Part shown: positions 9,154-17,814 of the stretch, piece by piece
Position numbering within the stretch: position 1 is the stretch's first letter
Layout of the letters: every line of letters starts with the position of its first letter
Origin: Mycobacterium gallinarum
Lineage (GTDB): Bacteria > Actinomycetota > Actinomycetes > Mycobacteriales > Mycobacteriaceae
NCBI RefSeq assembly: GCF_010726765.1
Contig: NZ_AP022601.1
Coordinates: 2,604,001 to 2,668,000, forward strand
Direction of reading: 5' to 3'
Length of the DNA: 64,000 nt
The notes under the pieces: model-generated
What the model was told of the DNA's origin: nothing
The model's database searches: none
Seen by the model: the letters and a program-made list of their open reading frames with translations, nothing else
Translations under genes and position numbers: made by a program

Positions 9154-10449
9154 CTAGGTACGCGCAATGCCTGCGAGCTTGTCGGCGAACTTCGCCTCAG
9201 CGGCTTCCCGCAGCCGCAGCAGGTGCTCGGACGGGAATGCGTCCGGTGCAGGCTTGACGTCCTTGAGTAACAGCCGCGCCAGTGTCACCTTGTGCACCTC
9301 GGTCGGCCCGTCGGCCAGCCCGAGCACGAACGATTCCGTCATGTACTGCACGAACGGCATCTCATGCGAGGTGCCCAGCGATCCGTGCAGTTGAAGGGCG
9401 CGCGCCGAGACGTCATGCAGCACCTTCTGCATCATCGCCTTCACCGCCGAGATATCGCCGCGTACCGCCTTGTAGTCGTTGTATTTGTCGATCTTCCAGG
9501 CGGTTTGGAGGGTCAGCAGGCGGTAGGCCTCGATTTCCATCCAGGAGTCGGCGATCATCTCCTGCACCATCTGCTTGTTGGCGAGCAGCTCTCCCTGCGT
9601 GTAACGCGAGACGGCCCGCTCGGTCAGCATGTCGAAGATCCGCCGCACTAGTCCGACTGTGCGCATGGCGTGGTGGATGCGACCGCCGCCCAGCCTGGTC
9701 TGCGCCACCACGAACGCACCACCGCGAGGACCGAGCATGTGGTCGGCGGGTACCCGGACGTTCTCGTACCGCACGTAGCCTTCGCGTCCGCCGCCTGGCG
9801 GCTGGTAGCCGAGGCCGACGTCGCGCAGCACGTTGATGCCCGGCGTGTCTCCGGGCACGACGAACATCGAATAGCGTTGGTAGGGCGGCGCGTCGGGATC
9901 GGTCATCGCCATCACGATGATGAAGGACGCCATCGACGCGAACGAGGAGTACCACTTCTCACCATTGATCACCCAATGATCGCCGTCTTGCACTGCCATG
10001 GTGGTGAATACCTTGGGATCGGCGCCGCCCTGCGGTTCGGTCATCGAGAAGCACGACACGATCCGGTTGTCCAGCAGCGGCTCGAGATACCGTTCCTTGA
10101 GTTCCGGTGTGCCGTAGTGCGCGAGGATCTCACTGTTGCCGGAGTCGGGTGCCTGGGATCCGAACACTATCGGTGCGCATTCCGATCGCCCGAGAATCTC
10201 GTTGAGCAGCGCGAGTTTCACCTGTCCGTAGCCGGGTCCGCCGAGATGCGGGCCGAGGTGGGTGGCCCACAGCCCACGCTCTTTGACGATGTCCTGCAGT
10301 GGCGGGACCAGCGCCTGGCGCACGGGGTCATTGAGGTCGTGCGACTCCTTGACCACGTAGTCGATGGGCTCGCATTCCTCGCGGACGAACTGCTCTACCC
10401 AGGCCAGCTGCTCCGTCCATTCGGGATCGGTGGAGAAGTCCCACGCCAC
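9154..10449 (-). CDS. acyl-CoA dehydrogenase, ACAD10/11-like
   Basis: 431 residues with all three acyl-CoA dehydrogenase regions: N-terminal helical part with GLWATHLGPHLGGPGYG, middle domain CFSMTEPQGGADP and WVINGEKWYSS, and C-terminal helices with ALQLHGSLG and GLADGPTEVHK. The ADGPTEVH element and overall length are of the ACAD10/11 branch rather than the short-chain branch. GTG start. Very similar along its length to the gene at 48061, which unlike this one has a kinase-like neighbour. Role: alpha,beta-dehydrogenation of an acyl-CoA. Confidence 0.93.
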   Translation of the reverse strand: MAWDFSTDPEWTEQLAWVEQFVREECEPIDYVVKESHDLNDPVRQALVPPLQDIVKERGLWATHLGPHLGGPGYGQVKLALLNEILGRSECAPIVFGSQAPDSGNSEILAHYGTPELKERYLEPLLDNRIVSCFSMTEPQGGADPKVFTTMAVQDGDHWVINGEKWYSSFASMASFIIVMAMTDPDAPPYQRYSMFVVPGDTPGINVLRDVGLGYQPPGGGREGYVRYENVRVPADHMLGPRGGAFVVAQTRLGGGRIHHAMRTVGLVRRIFDMLTERAVSRYTQGELLANKQMVQEMIADSWMEIEAYRLLTLQTAWKIDKYNDYKAVRGDISAVKAMMQKVLHDVSARALQLHGSLGTSHEMPFVQYMTESFVLGLADGPTEVHKVTLARLLLKDVKPAPDAFPSEHLLRLREAAEAKFADKLAGIART

Positions 10450-10477
10450 TATCGAGTACCGCCTTTCCGTACCGCGA

Positions 10478-11275
10478 TCACTTCGGTCGCCGCCGCGCCT
10501 CGGCTTCGTCCGTGGCGTGGCTGAGCACCTGGTTGCGATTCTCGAGCTCCAGTGCCGCGCCGAAACACGTCGCGTCGGTGTTCACCTGCAGCGCGCGTTT
10601 CGTCAGCTGCGTGCCGAAGGGCGGGAGTTCCGCAACGGCGCGGGCGATTTCGAGTGCCTGCGGCATCAGTTCGTCCGGCTCGAGCACCTGGCTGACCAGG
10701 CCGCGACGGTCGGCTTCGGCCGCCGTCACCGTGCGGCCGGTCATCATCCAGTCGGCGGCGACGCTGGTGCCGACGATCCGGGGCAGGTGGTAGCTCATGC
10801 CCATTTCGGCACCGGACAACCCGAGCAGGATCGCACCGTTGCCGAACGTCGCGGATGTCGAGCAGATCCGGATGTCAGACGACAGGCACAGCGCGAAGCC
10901 CGCGCCCACGCACGGGCCGTTCACCGCGGCGATGACGGGCTGGGGCAGATTCCGGATCGCCTGTGGCAGAGCGGCCATCGCTTCCTGGAACCGCAACCGT
11001 TCGATCGCGGGATCCGAGGCCTCCAGTGCCTTCGGCGAGAAGTTGCGGACGTCGATCCCCGAACAGAATCCGCGCCCCTGTCCGGTGATCACGACGGCAT
11101 GGACCGATACGTCGGAGCCAATGGTGGCGAGCGTCGCGATCAACTCGTCGCGCATCGCCTCGTTGATCGCGTTGAGCTGTTTGGGCCGATTGAGTTGCAG
11201 CAGAACAACGCCGACGTGGGGCCGGTCGATGAGCAGCGTCGCCGGGTGGGTTCGGGTGGGAGCGGACTCGGTCAC
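10478..11275 (-). CDS. enoyl-CoA hydratase/isomerase family protein
   Basis: 265 residues of the crotonase fold. Seen: VVITGQGRGFCSGIDVR (first oxyanion-hole strand), then VIAAVNGPCVGAGFALCLSSDIRI (second), GLSGAEMGMSYHLPR and a C-terminal ALQVNTDATCFGAALELE. GTG start three bases beyond the stop of the upstream dehydrogenase. Expected to hydrate the enoyl-CoA made by the dehydrogenases beside it. Retro-aldol or isomerase activity is also possible in this superfamily. Confidence 0.92.
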   Translation of the reverse strand: MTESAPTRTHPATLLIDRPHVGVVLLQLNRPKQLNAINEAMRDELIATLATIGSDVSVHAVVITGQGRGFCSGIDVRNFSPKALEASDPAIERLRFQEAMAALPQAIRNLPQPVIAAVNGPCVGAGFALCLSSDIRICSTSATFGNGAILLGLSGAEMGMSYHLPRIVGTSVAADWMMTGRTVTAAEADRRGLVSQVLEPDELMPQALEIARAVAELPPFGTQLTKRALQVNTDATCFGAALELENRNQVLSHATDEAEARRRPK

Positions 11276-11278
11276 TTA

Positions 11279-12466
11279 TCAGCGCCGCGGCAGACCGAGC
11301 ACCTGCTGCGCGATGATGTTGCGCTGGATCTCGGACGTGCCGCCTGCGATGGTGCCGCCGAAGCTGCGCGCGTAGCGCTCGAACCAGCTGACGAAGTAGT
11401 GGTCCAGGTTCATGTGTTCGTAAGGACCCGTGGTCGACGGGTGGGTGAGGCCCTCGGCTCCCGCGGCGGTCAACGCGTTCTCGAACGCCTGACGTTCGGC
11501 TTCAGAACCGAAGAGTTTCAGCACCGACACCGACGCGGTGTCCATCTCGCCGCGCGCGGCGCGGGCCAGCGCCGCCGAACCCATGGCACGCAGCGCTTGA
11601 TAGTCCATGATCGTCGTCGCGTACTGGTCGCGCTCCAGCTCGGTGCGCGGCCGGAAATCGGCGATCATGTTGTCGATCCGGTCTGCGAAGCCGAGCCACA
11701 TCATGGTGCGTTCGTGGCCGAGAGAGCCGTTGGCGACCGACCAGCCGCCGTTCAACGGGCCGACGAGGTTCTCGGCCGGCACCTTAACGTCGGTGAAGAA
11801 CACCTCGTTGAAGTCGAGATTGTCCTCACCGCACATGTCGGCGAAGGGCCGGCACACCACACCGGGAGTGTCGGTCGGGATGATCAGCACGCTGATGCCC
11901 TTGTGTTTGGGGGCATCGGGATCGGTGCGCACGAACGTCAACAGGAAGTCGGCGTCGTGTGCGCCGGACGTCCACACCTTCTGACCGTTGACCACGAAGT
12001 AGGGCTCGTCGGCATCAGAGAAAAACTCAGCTCGGGTGCGCAGCGACGCCAGATCGGACCCCGCGCTCGGCTCGCTCATGCCGAGGGATGCGGTCATCTC
12101 GCCGCGCAACACGGGCACCGCCCAACGGTGCTTCTGCTCGTCGGAACCGAAGGAGATCAACGACGCCGCAACGATGTTCACGCCCTGCGGGTTGAAGCTG
12201 TGGTAAATGCGCCGTCGGCACAGTTCGTCGAGGTGCACGAACTGCTGCAACACCGTTGCATTGCGGCCACCGAACTCTGGTGGCTGGGAGGGCAGCAACC
12301 AGCCGTTGTCGAACAACAGCCGCTGCCAGTCACGCGCCCATTGGGGCATGTGCGACACCGACTTCGGTCGCTCCTGGGTCTCGCTCTCCGAGGGCAGGTG
12401 CTCGTCGAGGAACGCCGCGAACTCGGCGCGGAACTCCTCGACATCGGAATCGAAGGTCAATTGCAT
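11279..12466 (-). CDS. acyl-CoA dehydrogenase, large subunit of a two-gene pair
   Basis: 395 residues. Seen: SLGMSEPSAGSDLASLRTR, VVNGQKVWTSGAHDAD, and a C-terminal GTSEIQRNIIAQQVLGLPRR. Start ATG 12466 shares one base with the stop of the shorter dehydrogenase upstream. A long FadE plus a shorter FadE encoded back to back is the arrangement of the alpha2beta2 dehydrogenases of mycobacterial steroid side-chain degradation (FadE28-FadE29, FadE26-FadE27), so a heterotetramer is likely. A close single paralogue without a partner is at 41258. Confidence 0.92.
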   Translation of the reverse strand: MQLTFDSDVEEFRAEFAAFLDEHLPSESETQERPKSVSHMPQWARDWQRLLFDNGWLLPSQPPEFGGRNATVLQQFVHLDELCRRRIYHSFNPQGVNIVAASLISFGSDEQKHRWAVPVLRGEMTASLGMSEPSAGSDLASLRTRAEFFSDADEPYFVVNGQKVWTSGAHDADFLLTFVRTDPDAPKHKGISVLIIPTDTPGVVCRPFADMCGEDNLDFNEVFFTDVKVPAENLVGPLNGGWSVANGSLGHERTMMWLGFADRIDNMIADFRPRTELERDQYATTIMDYQALRAMGSAALARAARGEMDTASVSVLKLFGSEAERQAFENALTAAGAEGLTHPSTTGPYEHMNLDHYFVSWFERYARSFGGTIAGGTSEIQRNIIAQQVLGLPRR

Positions 12467-13458
12467 TAGGAAATCCTGTATTCCGCGGCGATCACCGCAC
12501 GATGCTCCGCCGCCCCGCCCAGCAGTAGTTCACCGGCCTTGGCTCGCTTCAGCGCGAACTGCAGGTCGTTCTCCCACGTGAATCCCATGGCGCCGAACAG
12601 CTGCAGGCCGTGGCGAAACACCAATGCCTGAGCCTCCCCCGCCGATGCCTTGGCCATCGCCGCCGCAAGCCGGCGTCGAGGGTCGTCGGCTGCGATGGTC
12701 AAGGCGGCGAAGTAGGACAGCGCGCGGGCACGCTCGGTCGCGACGTGCATGTCGACAGCCTTGTGCTGCACGGCCTGAAAGGTTCCGATCGCCACACCGA
12801 ACTGCTGACGCTGCTTCACGTGCTCGAGCACCAGATCGAGGATGCGTTGGCAGGCGCCGACCGTCGTGATGGCCATGCCGGTGAGGGCCACGTGCCGGGC
12901 CTTTTCGGTGTCGACGGGGACGCGGTCGGTGTCGGGCACGTGCGTACCGGCGAAGGTGACCTCCGCTACGTGCAGCACCGGATCGAAGACGTCGCTGCGC
13001 CGGGTGGCGGCCTCGCCGGCGTCGACGACGAAGACCCCGGCCCCGGTGACCACTGCGAGCTTCTCGGCGCGGTCACCGTCGAGTACGTGATGCGCCGTTC
13101 CATTCAGGACCCAGCCCTGGGCGTCGCGATGAGCGGTCACCCCGCTGTACACGGCCGTGCCGGCCAGCTGCGGATCGAACCGGTCACCGGCGAGGGGCGC
13201 GAACTGGGTCAATGTCGCCAGGAACGGGGTCGGATCGGTGGCGCGGCCCAATTCCTCGGCCACGATCGCGAGTTCGACGGCGTTCTCCGGATCGTTGAGC
13301 TCGGTCCAGCCCGCGTCGACGTAGGTCTTCCACAGCGGCATGGGGTCTTCGCCGTTCTCGGCGATTCCGCGAACGAGGGACGCCGGGCAAGCCTTGGTGA
13401 CCGCGTCCCGCACGGTCTCCTGCCACAGCCGCTGATCGGCGTCGAATTCCAGTAACAC
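12466..13458 (-). CDS. acyl-CoA dehydrogenase, short subunit of a two-gene pair
   Basis: 330 residues, clearly shorter than the usual 380-400. The N-terminal helices, a reduced middle domain (AVYSGVTAHRDAQGWVLNG) and the C-terminal bundle (QQFGVAIGTFQAVQHKAVDM, LQLFGAMGFTWENDLQFALK) are all present, while the usual MTEP-type flavin-contact loop is missing. This is the pattern of the degenerate subunit in alpha2beta2 FadE complexes. GTG start with GGGAGG upstream. It is the first gene of the nine-gene minus-strand run, directly behind the palindrome at 13501. Confidence 0.9.
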   Translation of the reverse strand: MLLEFDADQRLWQETVRDAVTKACPASLVRGIAENGEDPMPLWKTYVDAGWTELNDPENAVELAIVAEELGRATDPTPFLATLTQFAPLAGDRFDPQLAGTAVYSGVTAHRDAQGWVLNGTAHHVLDGDRAEKLAVVTGAGVFVVDAGEAATRRSDVFDPVLHVAEVTFAGTHVPDTDRVPVDTEKARHVALTGMAITTVGACQRILDLVLEHVKQRQQFGVAIGTFQAVQHKAVDMHVATERARALSYFAALTIAADDPRRRLAAAMAKASAGEAQALVFRHGLQLFGAMGFTWENDLQFALKRAKAGELLLGGAAEHRAVIAAEYRIS

Positions 13459-13500
13459 GTGTGGCCTCCCGAGGACCTCGTCACTACGTCGTGGGTTGGC

Positions 13501-13519
13501 ACGAGAATAACATTCTCGT
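13501..13519. promoter_or_regulatory. perfect palindromic operator ACGAGAAT-AAC-ATTCTCGT
   Basis: Perfect 8-base inverted repeat with a 3-base spacer in the 286-base region between divergent units: the nine-gene run (start 13458) and the amidohydrolase run (start 13745). It is 43 bases from the first and 226 from the second start, so it most directly fits the minus-strand promoter. Related copies lie at 241, 28151 and 63531. Nothing else is recognisable in 13459-13744. Confidence 0.75.
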
Positions 13520-13744
13520 TAGATGCTGTAACCGTTCTCTGGATTCGACTACCTCGTTTCACGGCCCGGGCGCCAAGCGACTGACCAGCGCACACCCTGA
13601 CCTGCGAAGAAGTAAGCGTTCTGCTGGAGAACAAGATTCTTGCCTTTGAAGAACAAGCCTTTACTATGGCTTTATGTCCGGTGCCGGCGCATGTCACAGC
13701 CCCTCGTGCGCTCCGGCCACCCGGATGGACATCGGAGGCCTTGA

Positions 13745-14839
13745 GTGAACACACTTCCCGAGGAGAGCCAGCTCGGTAAGACACCCGTGATCGATGCCAG
13801 CGTGCACATCTTCAGCAAGTCGAACAAGGACCTGCGCGGCTTCATGCGCGAGCCGTTCAAGAGCCGCGGATTCCCGGACTACGAAATGGACTGGTACGGC
13901 GCCCCCGGCGGCGAGTACGCCCCCGACACCGAAGGTGAACGCCGCTATCCCGGATCGGACCCCGAGTTCGTCGGCCGGCAGCTCTTCGAAGAACGCGGCG
14001 TCGACATCGCGATCCTGCACCCGATGACGCGGGGGATCATGCCCGACCGCCATCTCGGCACCGCGATCGCGGCGGCGCACAACGAGCTCATGGTGTCGCG
14101 CTGGCTCGAGGACAATTCCTACGCCGACCGGTTCCGCGGCACCATCCGGGTCAATCCCGACGACGTCACCGGAGCGCTGCGCGACATCGCGAAATACGCC
14201 GACCACCCACGCGTCGTACAGATCGGCGTCCCGCTGCAGTCGCGAGAGCTCTACGGCAAACCTCAGTACTGGCCGTTGTGGGAAGCGGCCGCGGCGGCGA
14301 ATCTTCCAGTCGCGGTGCACATCGAGGTCGGAGCGGGCGTGCAGTACGCGCCGACACCGAATGGAGTTCCGAGGACCTACGAGCACTACGTCAGCTTCAT
14401 GGCGCTGAACTTTCTGTATCACCTCATGAACCTGATCGTCGAAGGGGTGTTCGAGAAGATGCCCACGCTGAAGTTCGTTTGGGCCGACGGGGCCGGTGAC
14501 CTGCTGACGCCGTTCATGTGGCGGATGGACTGCTTCGGTCGCCCCCACCTCGAGCAGACTCCGTGGGCGCCGAAGATGCCCAGCGATTACCTGCCCGGCC
14601 ACACCTACTTCATCCAGGGCGCGATGGACGGGCCCGGCGACGTCGAATTCGCCGGTGAATGGCTCGACTTCACCGGCAAGGACGACATGGTGATGTACGG
14701 GTCGAGCTACCCGCATTGGCAGCTCAACGAGCTGAGGGTGCCCAGTTCGTACTCGGCGGAACAACGCGACAAGCTCTGCTGGCGAAATGCCGCGGAGCTC
14801 TACGGCATAGACGTCGGGGCCGGCGTCAGCGCACAGTAA
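13745..14839 (+). CDS. amidohydrolase family protein (Amidohydro_2 type)
   Basis: 364 residues of the metal-dependent TIM-barrel hydrolase/decarboxylase group. Landmarks: VIDASVHIFS near the N-terminus, EERGVDIAILHP, VAVHIEVGAG in mid-barrel, and MVMYGSSYPHWQLNE near the C-terminus, where the late acid/His loop sits. The early DxHxH motif reads D-A-S-V-H, so one metal histidine appears replaced. GTG start. It is followed after 27 bases by a second member of the family. Family members decarboxylate or hydrolyse ring-derived acids; substrate unknown here. Confidence 0.88.
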   Translation: MNTLPEESQLGKTPVIDASVHIFSKSNKDLRGFMREPFKSRGFPDYEMDWYGAPGGEYAPDTEGERRYPGSDPEFVGRQLFEERGVDIAILHPMTRGIMPDRHLGTAIAAAHNELMVSRWLEDNSYADRFRGTIRVNPDDVTGALRDIAKYADHPRVVQIGVPLQSRELYGKPQYWPLWEAAAAANLPVAVHIEVGAGVQYAPTPNGVPRTYEHYVSFMALNFLYHLMNLIVEGVFEKMPTLKFVWADGAGDLLTPFMWRMDCFGRPHLEQTPWAPKMPSDYLPGHTYFIQGAMDGPGDVEFAGEWLDFTGKDDMVMYGSSYPHWQLNELRVPSSYSAEQRDKLCWRNAAELYGIDVGAGVSAQ

Positions 14840-14866
14840 GAGAAGACTTCGTTAAGGGAGGCCACT

Positions 14867-16009
14867 ATGACGGTCACAGTGAACGAGCGAAAGCCCGCGG
14901 CCGAGCGCATCGCGGTTCGCTGCGTCGACTCCGACGTGCATCCGACGCCGAGGGCCGGCGAGCTGACGCAGTACATCCCCGAGCCGTGGCGCAGCAAGTA
15001 CTTCCTGACGCGCCGGGTCGGGGACCAGATCTACTACGACGCGCCTGATTACGCACACGCGTATGCGATGCGGGTGGACACGTTTCCGTCGGACGGCAAC
15101 TTCGCGGGCAGCGACCCCGATCTGGCGTTCAAGCAGTTGATCATGGAGGCCGGCGCCGACATCGCCATCCTCGAGCCGGCCGCCTACCCGGCGCGCTTCC
15201 CCGAGGTGAACCACGCGATGAGCTGTGCCCTGAACGACTGGCAGGACAACCACTGGCTGGACAGTCACAACAACTGGCACGAGCGCTGGAGGGGTTCGAT
15301 CTGCGCGGCGATCGAAGCGCCGGAGGACTCCGCTCGCGAGATCGAGCGCTGGGCCGGCCACCCCTACATGGGACAGATCCTGATCAAGGCCGAACCCCGT
15401 CCGGCGTGGGGTGACCCCAAGTACAACCCGATCTGGGAAGCCGCCACCAAACACGACATCACCGTGAGCTGCCACCTGTCGCGCAGCCACCACGAGGAAC
15501 TGCCGATCCCGCCGGTCGGGTTCCCCAGCTACAACCACGATTTCATGGTCACCTACTCGCTGCTGGCCGCGAACCAGGTGATGAGCATGGTCTTCGACGG
15601 CCTCTTCGACCGGTTCCCGACACTGCGAATCGTATTGGTGGAGCACGCATTCACGTGGATCCTGCCGCTGATGTGGCGGATGGACGCGATCTACGAAGCC
15701 CGCAAGTCGTGGCTGGACATCAAGCGCAAGCCGTCGGAGTACGTCAAGGACCACATCAAGTTCACCACCCAGCCGCTGGACTACCCCGAGGACAAGACCG
15801 AGTTGACCCGGGCGTTCGAGTGGATGGAGTGCGAGAAGATCCTGCTGTTCAGCAGCGACTATCCGCACTGGACGTTCGACGACCCCCGCTGGCTGGTCAA
15901 GCACCTGCCCGAGCACGCCCGCGAGGCGGTGATGTTCCGCAACGGCATCGCGACATACCACCTGCCAGAGACGGTTCCGGCCCTCGAGGGCCAGGTGCGG
16001 GTGTTCTGA
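14867..16009 (+). CDS. amidohydrolase family protein (Amidohydro_2 type)
   Basis: 380 residues, paralogous in outline to the gene before it. CVDSDVHPTPRAGEL gives the early metal loop, TVSCHLSRSHHEE the mid-barrel histidines, RIVLVEHAFTWILPLMWRMD a later strand, and LFSSDYPHWTFDDP the C-terminal Asp loop. ATG start with AGGGAGG upstream. The Rieske gene begins one base after its stop, so they are surely co-transcribed. Probably acts on a CoA-derived or ring-cleavage acid in the same pathway (inference). Confidence 0.88.
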   Translation: MTVTVNERKPAAERIAVRCVDSDVHPTPRAGELTQYIPEPWRSKYFLTRRVGDQIYYDAPDYAHAYAMRVDTFPSDGNFAGSDPDLAFKQLIMEAGADIAILEPAAYPARFPEVNHAMSCALNDWQDNHWLDSHNNWHERWRGSICAAIEAPEDSAREIERWAGHPYMGQILIKAEPRPAWGDPKYNPIWEAATKHDITVSCHLSRSHHEELPIPPVGFPSYNHDFMVTYSLLAANQVMSMVFDGLFDRFPTLRIVLVEHAFTWILPLMWRMDAIYEARKSWLDIKRKPSEYVKDHIKFTTQPLDYPEDKTELTRAFEWMECEKILLFSSDYPHWTFDDPRWLVKHLPEHAREAVMFRNGIATYHLPETVPALEGQVRVF

Positions 16010-16010
16010 G

Positions 16011-16400
16011 TTGGACGAGCAGAAGACGCCCCGGCTCGCGCAAGGGCGCGAACACGTCGTCGCCACCGTCGACGAGATCCCGCCGGGCACACACAAACTG
16101 GTGCCCATCGGCCGGCACGGCGTCGGCGTCTACAACGTCAACGGCACGTTCTACGCCATCGCGAACTACTGCCCGCACGAGGGCGGTCCGCTGTGCTCGG
16201 GCCGCCCGCGCGGCCGCACGATCGTCGACGACGACGTTCCTGGCGACGCGGTGATGGTGCGCGACCTCGAATTCATCTACTGCCCGTGGCACCAGTGGGG
16301 TTTTGAACTGGCGACAGGCACGACCGCGGTCAAACCCGAGTGGAGTATCCGGACCTATCCCGTCCGGATCGTCGGCAACGATGTGATGGTGCAGGCATGA
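16011..16400 (+). CDS. Rieske [2Fe-2S] ferredoxin-like protein
   Basis: 129 residues, one Rieske domain: C54-x-H56 in CPHEGG and C91-x2-H94 in CPWHQW. No catalytic oxygenase domain, so it is either an electron carrier or a subunit. Between the two cluster boxes is an Asp-rich loop (RTIVDDDVPGD) longer than in ring-hydroxylating ferredoxins. TTG start one base after the amidohydrolase stop; its own stop overlaps the hydrolase start. An association with amidohydrolases rather than an oxygenase is unexpected. Confidence 0.9.
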   Translation: MDEQKTPRLAQGREHVVATVDEIPPGTHKLVPIGRHGVGVYNVNGTFYAIANYCPHEGGPLCSGRPRGRTIVDDDVPGDAVMVRDLEFIYCPWHQWGFELATGTTAVKPEWSIRTYPVRIVGNDVMVQA

Positions 16401-17305
16401 CAACCACTGAGTCCTCCGGCCTGCGGCTCAAGCCCGGCGAAGAGATCTTCGAATACAAGGGCGGCCGCGTCGTCTACGAAATCCTCGGCGAAGAAGGCGA
16501 ATTCATCGCCCTGACGCCGGGAGGCCGATTCAGCAAGGACATCCCGGGGCTGCGGCCGTTGGCGGAGGCGCTGGCCGAGGGCGGCTACCGGGTCCTGCTG
16601 TGGGACAGGCCGAACTGTGGCAAGTCGGACGTGCAGTTCTACGGCAAGAGCGAATCACACATGCGCGCCGAGACTCTGCACGCGTTGATCACCGGACTCG
16701 ACGTCGGTCCGTGCATCATCGCGGGTGGGTCCGGCGGGGCACGCGACTCCATGCTGACCACGATGCTCTACCCAGAGATCGTGCGAAAACTGGTGGTGTG
16801 GAACATCGTCGGCGGGGTCTACGGCTCGTTCGTGCTCGGCGGACACTATGTCGTGCCCAGCATCCTGGCCGCCAAGGGCATGGGCGTCGAGGGCCTGCTC
16901 CACGTCGCCGAGTGGAAGGAGCGCATCGCCGAGAACCCGGACAACGAGGCGCGGTTCCGGGCACTCGACGTCGACGAGTTCCTCAAGCTGATGCGGCGCT
17001 GGCTCAACGCTTTCGTGCCCAAGCCCGGCCAGACCATCCCCGGCGTCGAGGACGAGATGTTCGACAACATCACCATTCCGACGTTGATCATCCGTGGCGG
17101 CGAGAACGATTGGGACCATCCGAAGCGCACCTCGCTCGAGGTGAGCTGCCTGATCAAGGGTTCCACATTGATCGACCCGCCATGGCCGGAAGACGCTTGG
17201 GAACGTGCCGGTGAGAAGTTCGCCGCCAGCGGCGGGAAGAACTTCTGCCTTTTCGACACCTGGGTGCAGGCCGCGCCCGCAATCCTCCAGTTCCTGGACG
17301 ACTGA
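16397..17305 (+). CDS. alpha/beta hydrolase fold protein
   Basis: 302 residues. Strand-order landmarks: VLLWDRPNCGKSD and the nucleophile elbow GGSGGA with S112, then LIIRGGENDWDHP carrying the likely acid. The usual late catalytic His loop (PGxGH) is not obvious: the region reads STLIDPPWPEDAW. Start ATG 16397 overlaps the Rieske stop by four bases. Could be a C-C bond or ester hydrolase, or a member with altered chemistry. End is five bases from the convergent small gene. Confidence 0.82.
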   Translation: MTTTESSGLRLKPGEEIFEYKGGRVVYEILGEEGEFIALTPGGRFSKDIPGLRPLAEALAEGGYRVLLWDRPNCGKSDVQFYGKSESHMRAETLHALITGLDVGPCIIAGGSGGARDSMLTTMLYPEIVRKLVVWNIVGGVYGSFVLGGHYVVPSILAAKGMGVEGLLHVAEWKERIAENPDNEARFRALDVDEFLKLMRRWLNAFVPKPGQTIPGVEDEMFDNITIPTLIIRGGENDWDHPKRTSLEVSCLIKGSTLIDPPWPEDAWERAGEKFAASGGKNFCLFDTWVQAAPAILQFLDD

Positions 17306-17310
17306 TGGCG

Positions 17311-17784
17311 CTAGACAGTGCGGATGTGCACTTCGCAGTTGAGCGACGCCTCCAGGGCGGTGTGGACGCGACTCTCGGGCACCCGCTCGAGGTCGGACTT
17401 GCGCAGCGTCACATGGATCACGTCCCAGCCGTCGTCACCAGCGACACGTTCGATTTCGCCGCTGAGCCCCAATCCGGCGAGCACGCCGTGCGCGTCGTCG
17501 TCCGTGCCCCTGCTGATGAAAGTCAGCACACCGGGCACCGGTTTCGTGCCGAAAGCCTTGGCGCACAAACTCACCGCGATGCGTTCGAGTTCGGCGGCAT
17601 CGTCGCCAGCGATCAACAGCTCGACCTCACGTCGTTGCGGCGGAAGGCCGGCGAGATTGTTCTCCACCACGTCGACGCCCGCTGCGCCGGCCGATTCGCG
17701 GAGGCGCGCCATGCCATCGCTTAACTCTGCGGGCGCGAGTTCGCCGGCCAGATCCACGCCAACGCGCACCACGGCAGTCCTCAT
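17311..17784 (-). CDS. small protein of unknown function
   Basis: 157 residues, start ATG 17784 chosen because further upstream the frame is antisense to the NuoF-like gene. Composition is ordinary soluble alpha/beta, without signal or membrane segment. Motifs visible: VELLIAGDDAAELERIAV and GDDGWDVIHVTLR. I do not recognise a family. It is divergent from the NuoF-like gene with only 30 bases between them, so both promoters overlap, which hints at shared control. Confidence 0.68.
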   Translation of the reverse strand: MRTAVVRVGVDLAGELAPAELSDGMARLRESAGAAGVDVVENNLAGLPPQRREVELLIAGDDAAELERIAVSLCAKAFGTKPVPGVLTFISRGTDDDAHGVLAGLGLSGEIERVAGDDGWDVIHVTLRKSDLERVPESRVHTALEASLNCEVHIRTV

Positions 17785-17814
17785 GCCCGTCAGCCTATCC
17801 AGAGGTGCGACGCG

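Noticed and set aside
10364..12469. 701-codon open frame on the plus strand
   Set aside because: It is antisense to the enoyl-CoA hydratase and acyl-CoA dehydrogenase, which have clear family motifs. Its translation is rich in Arg, His, Gly and Val with no domain, as expected of shadows in GC-rich DNA.
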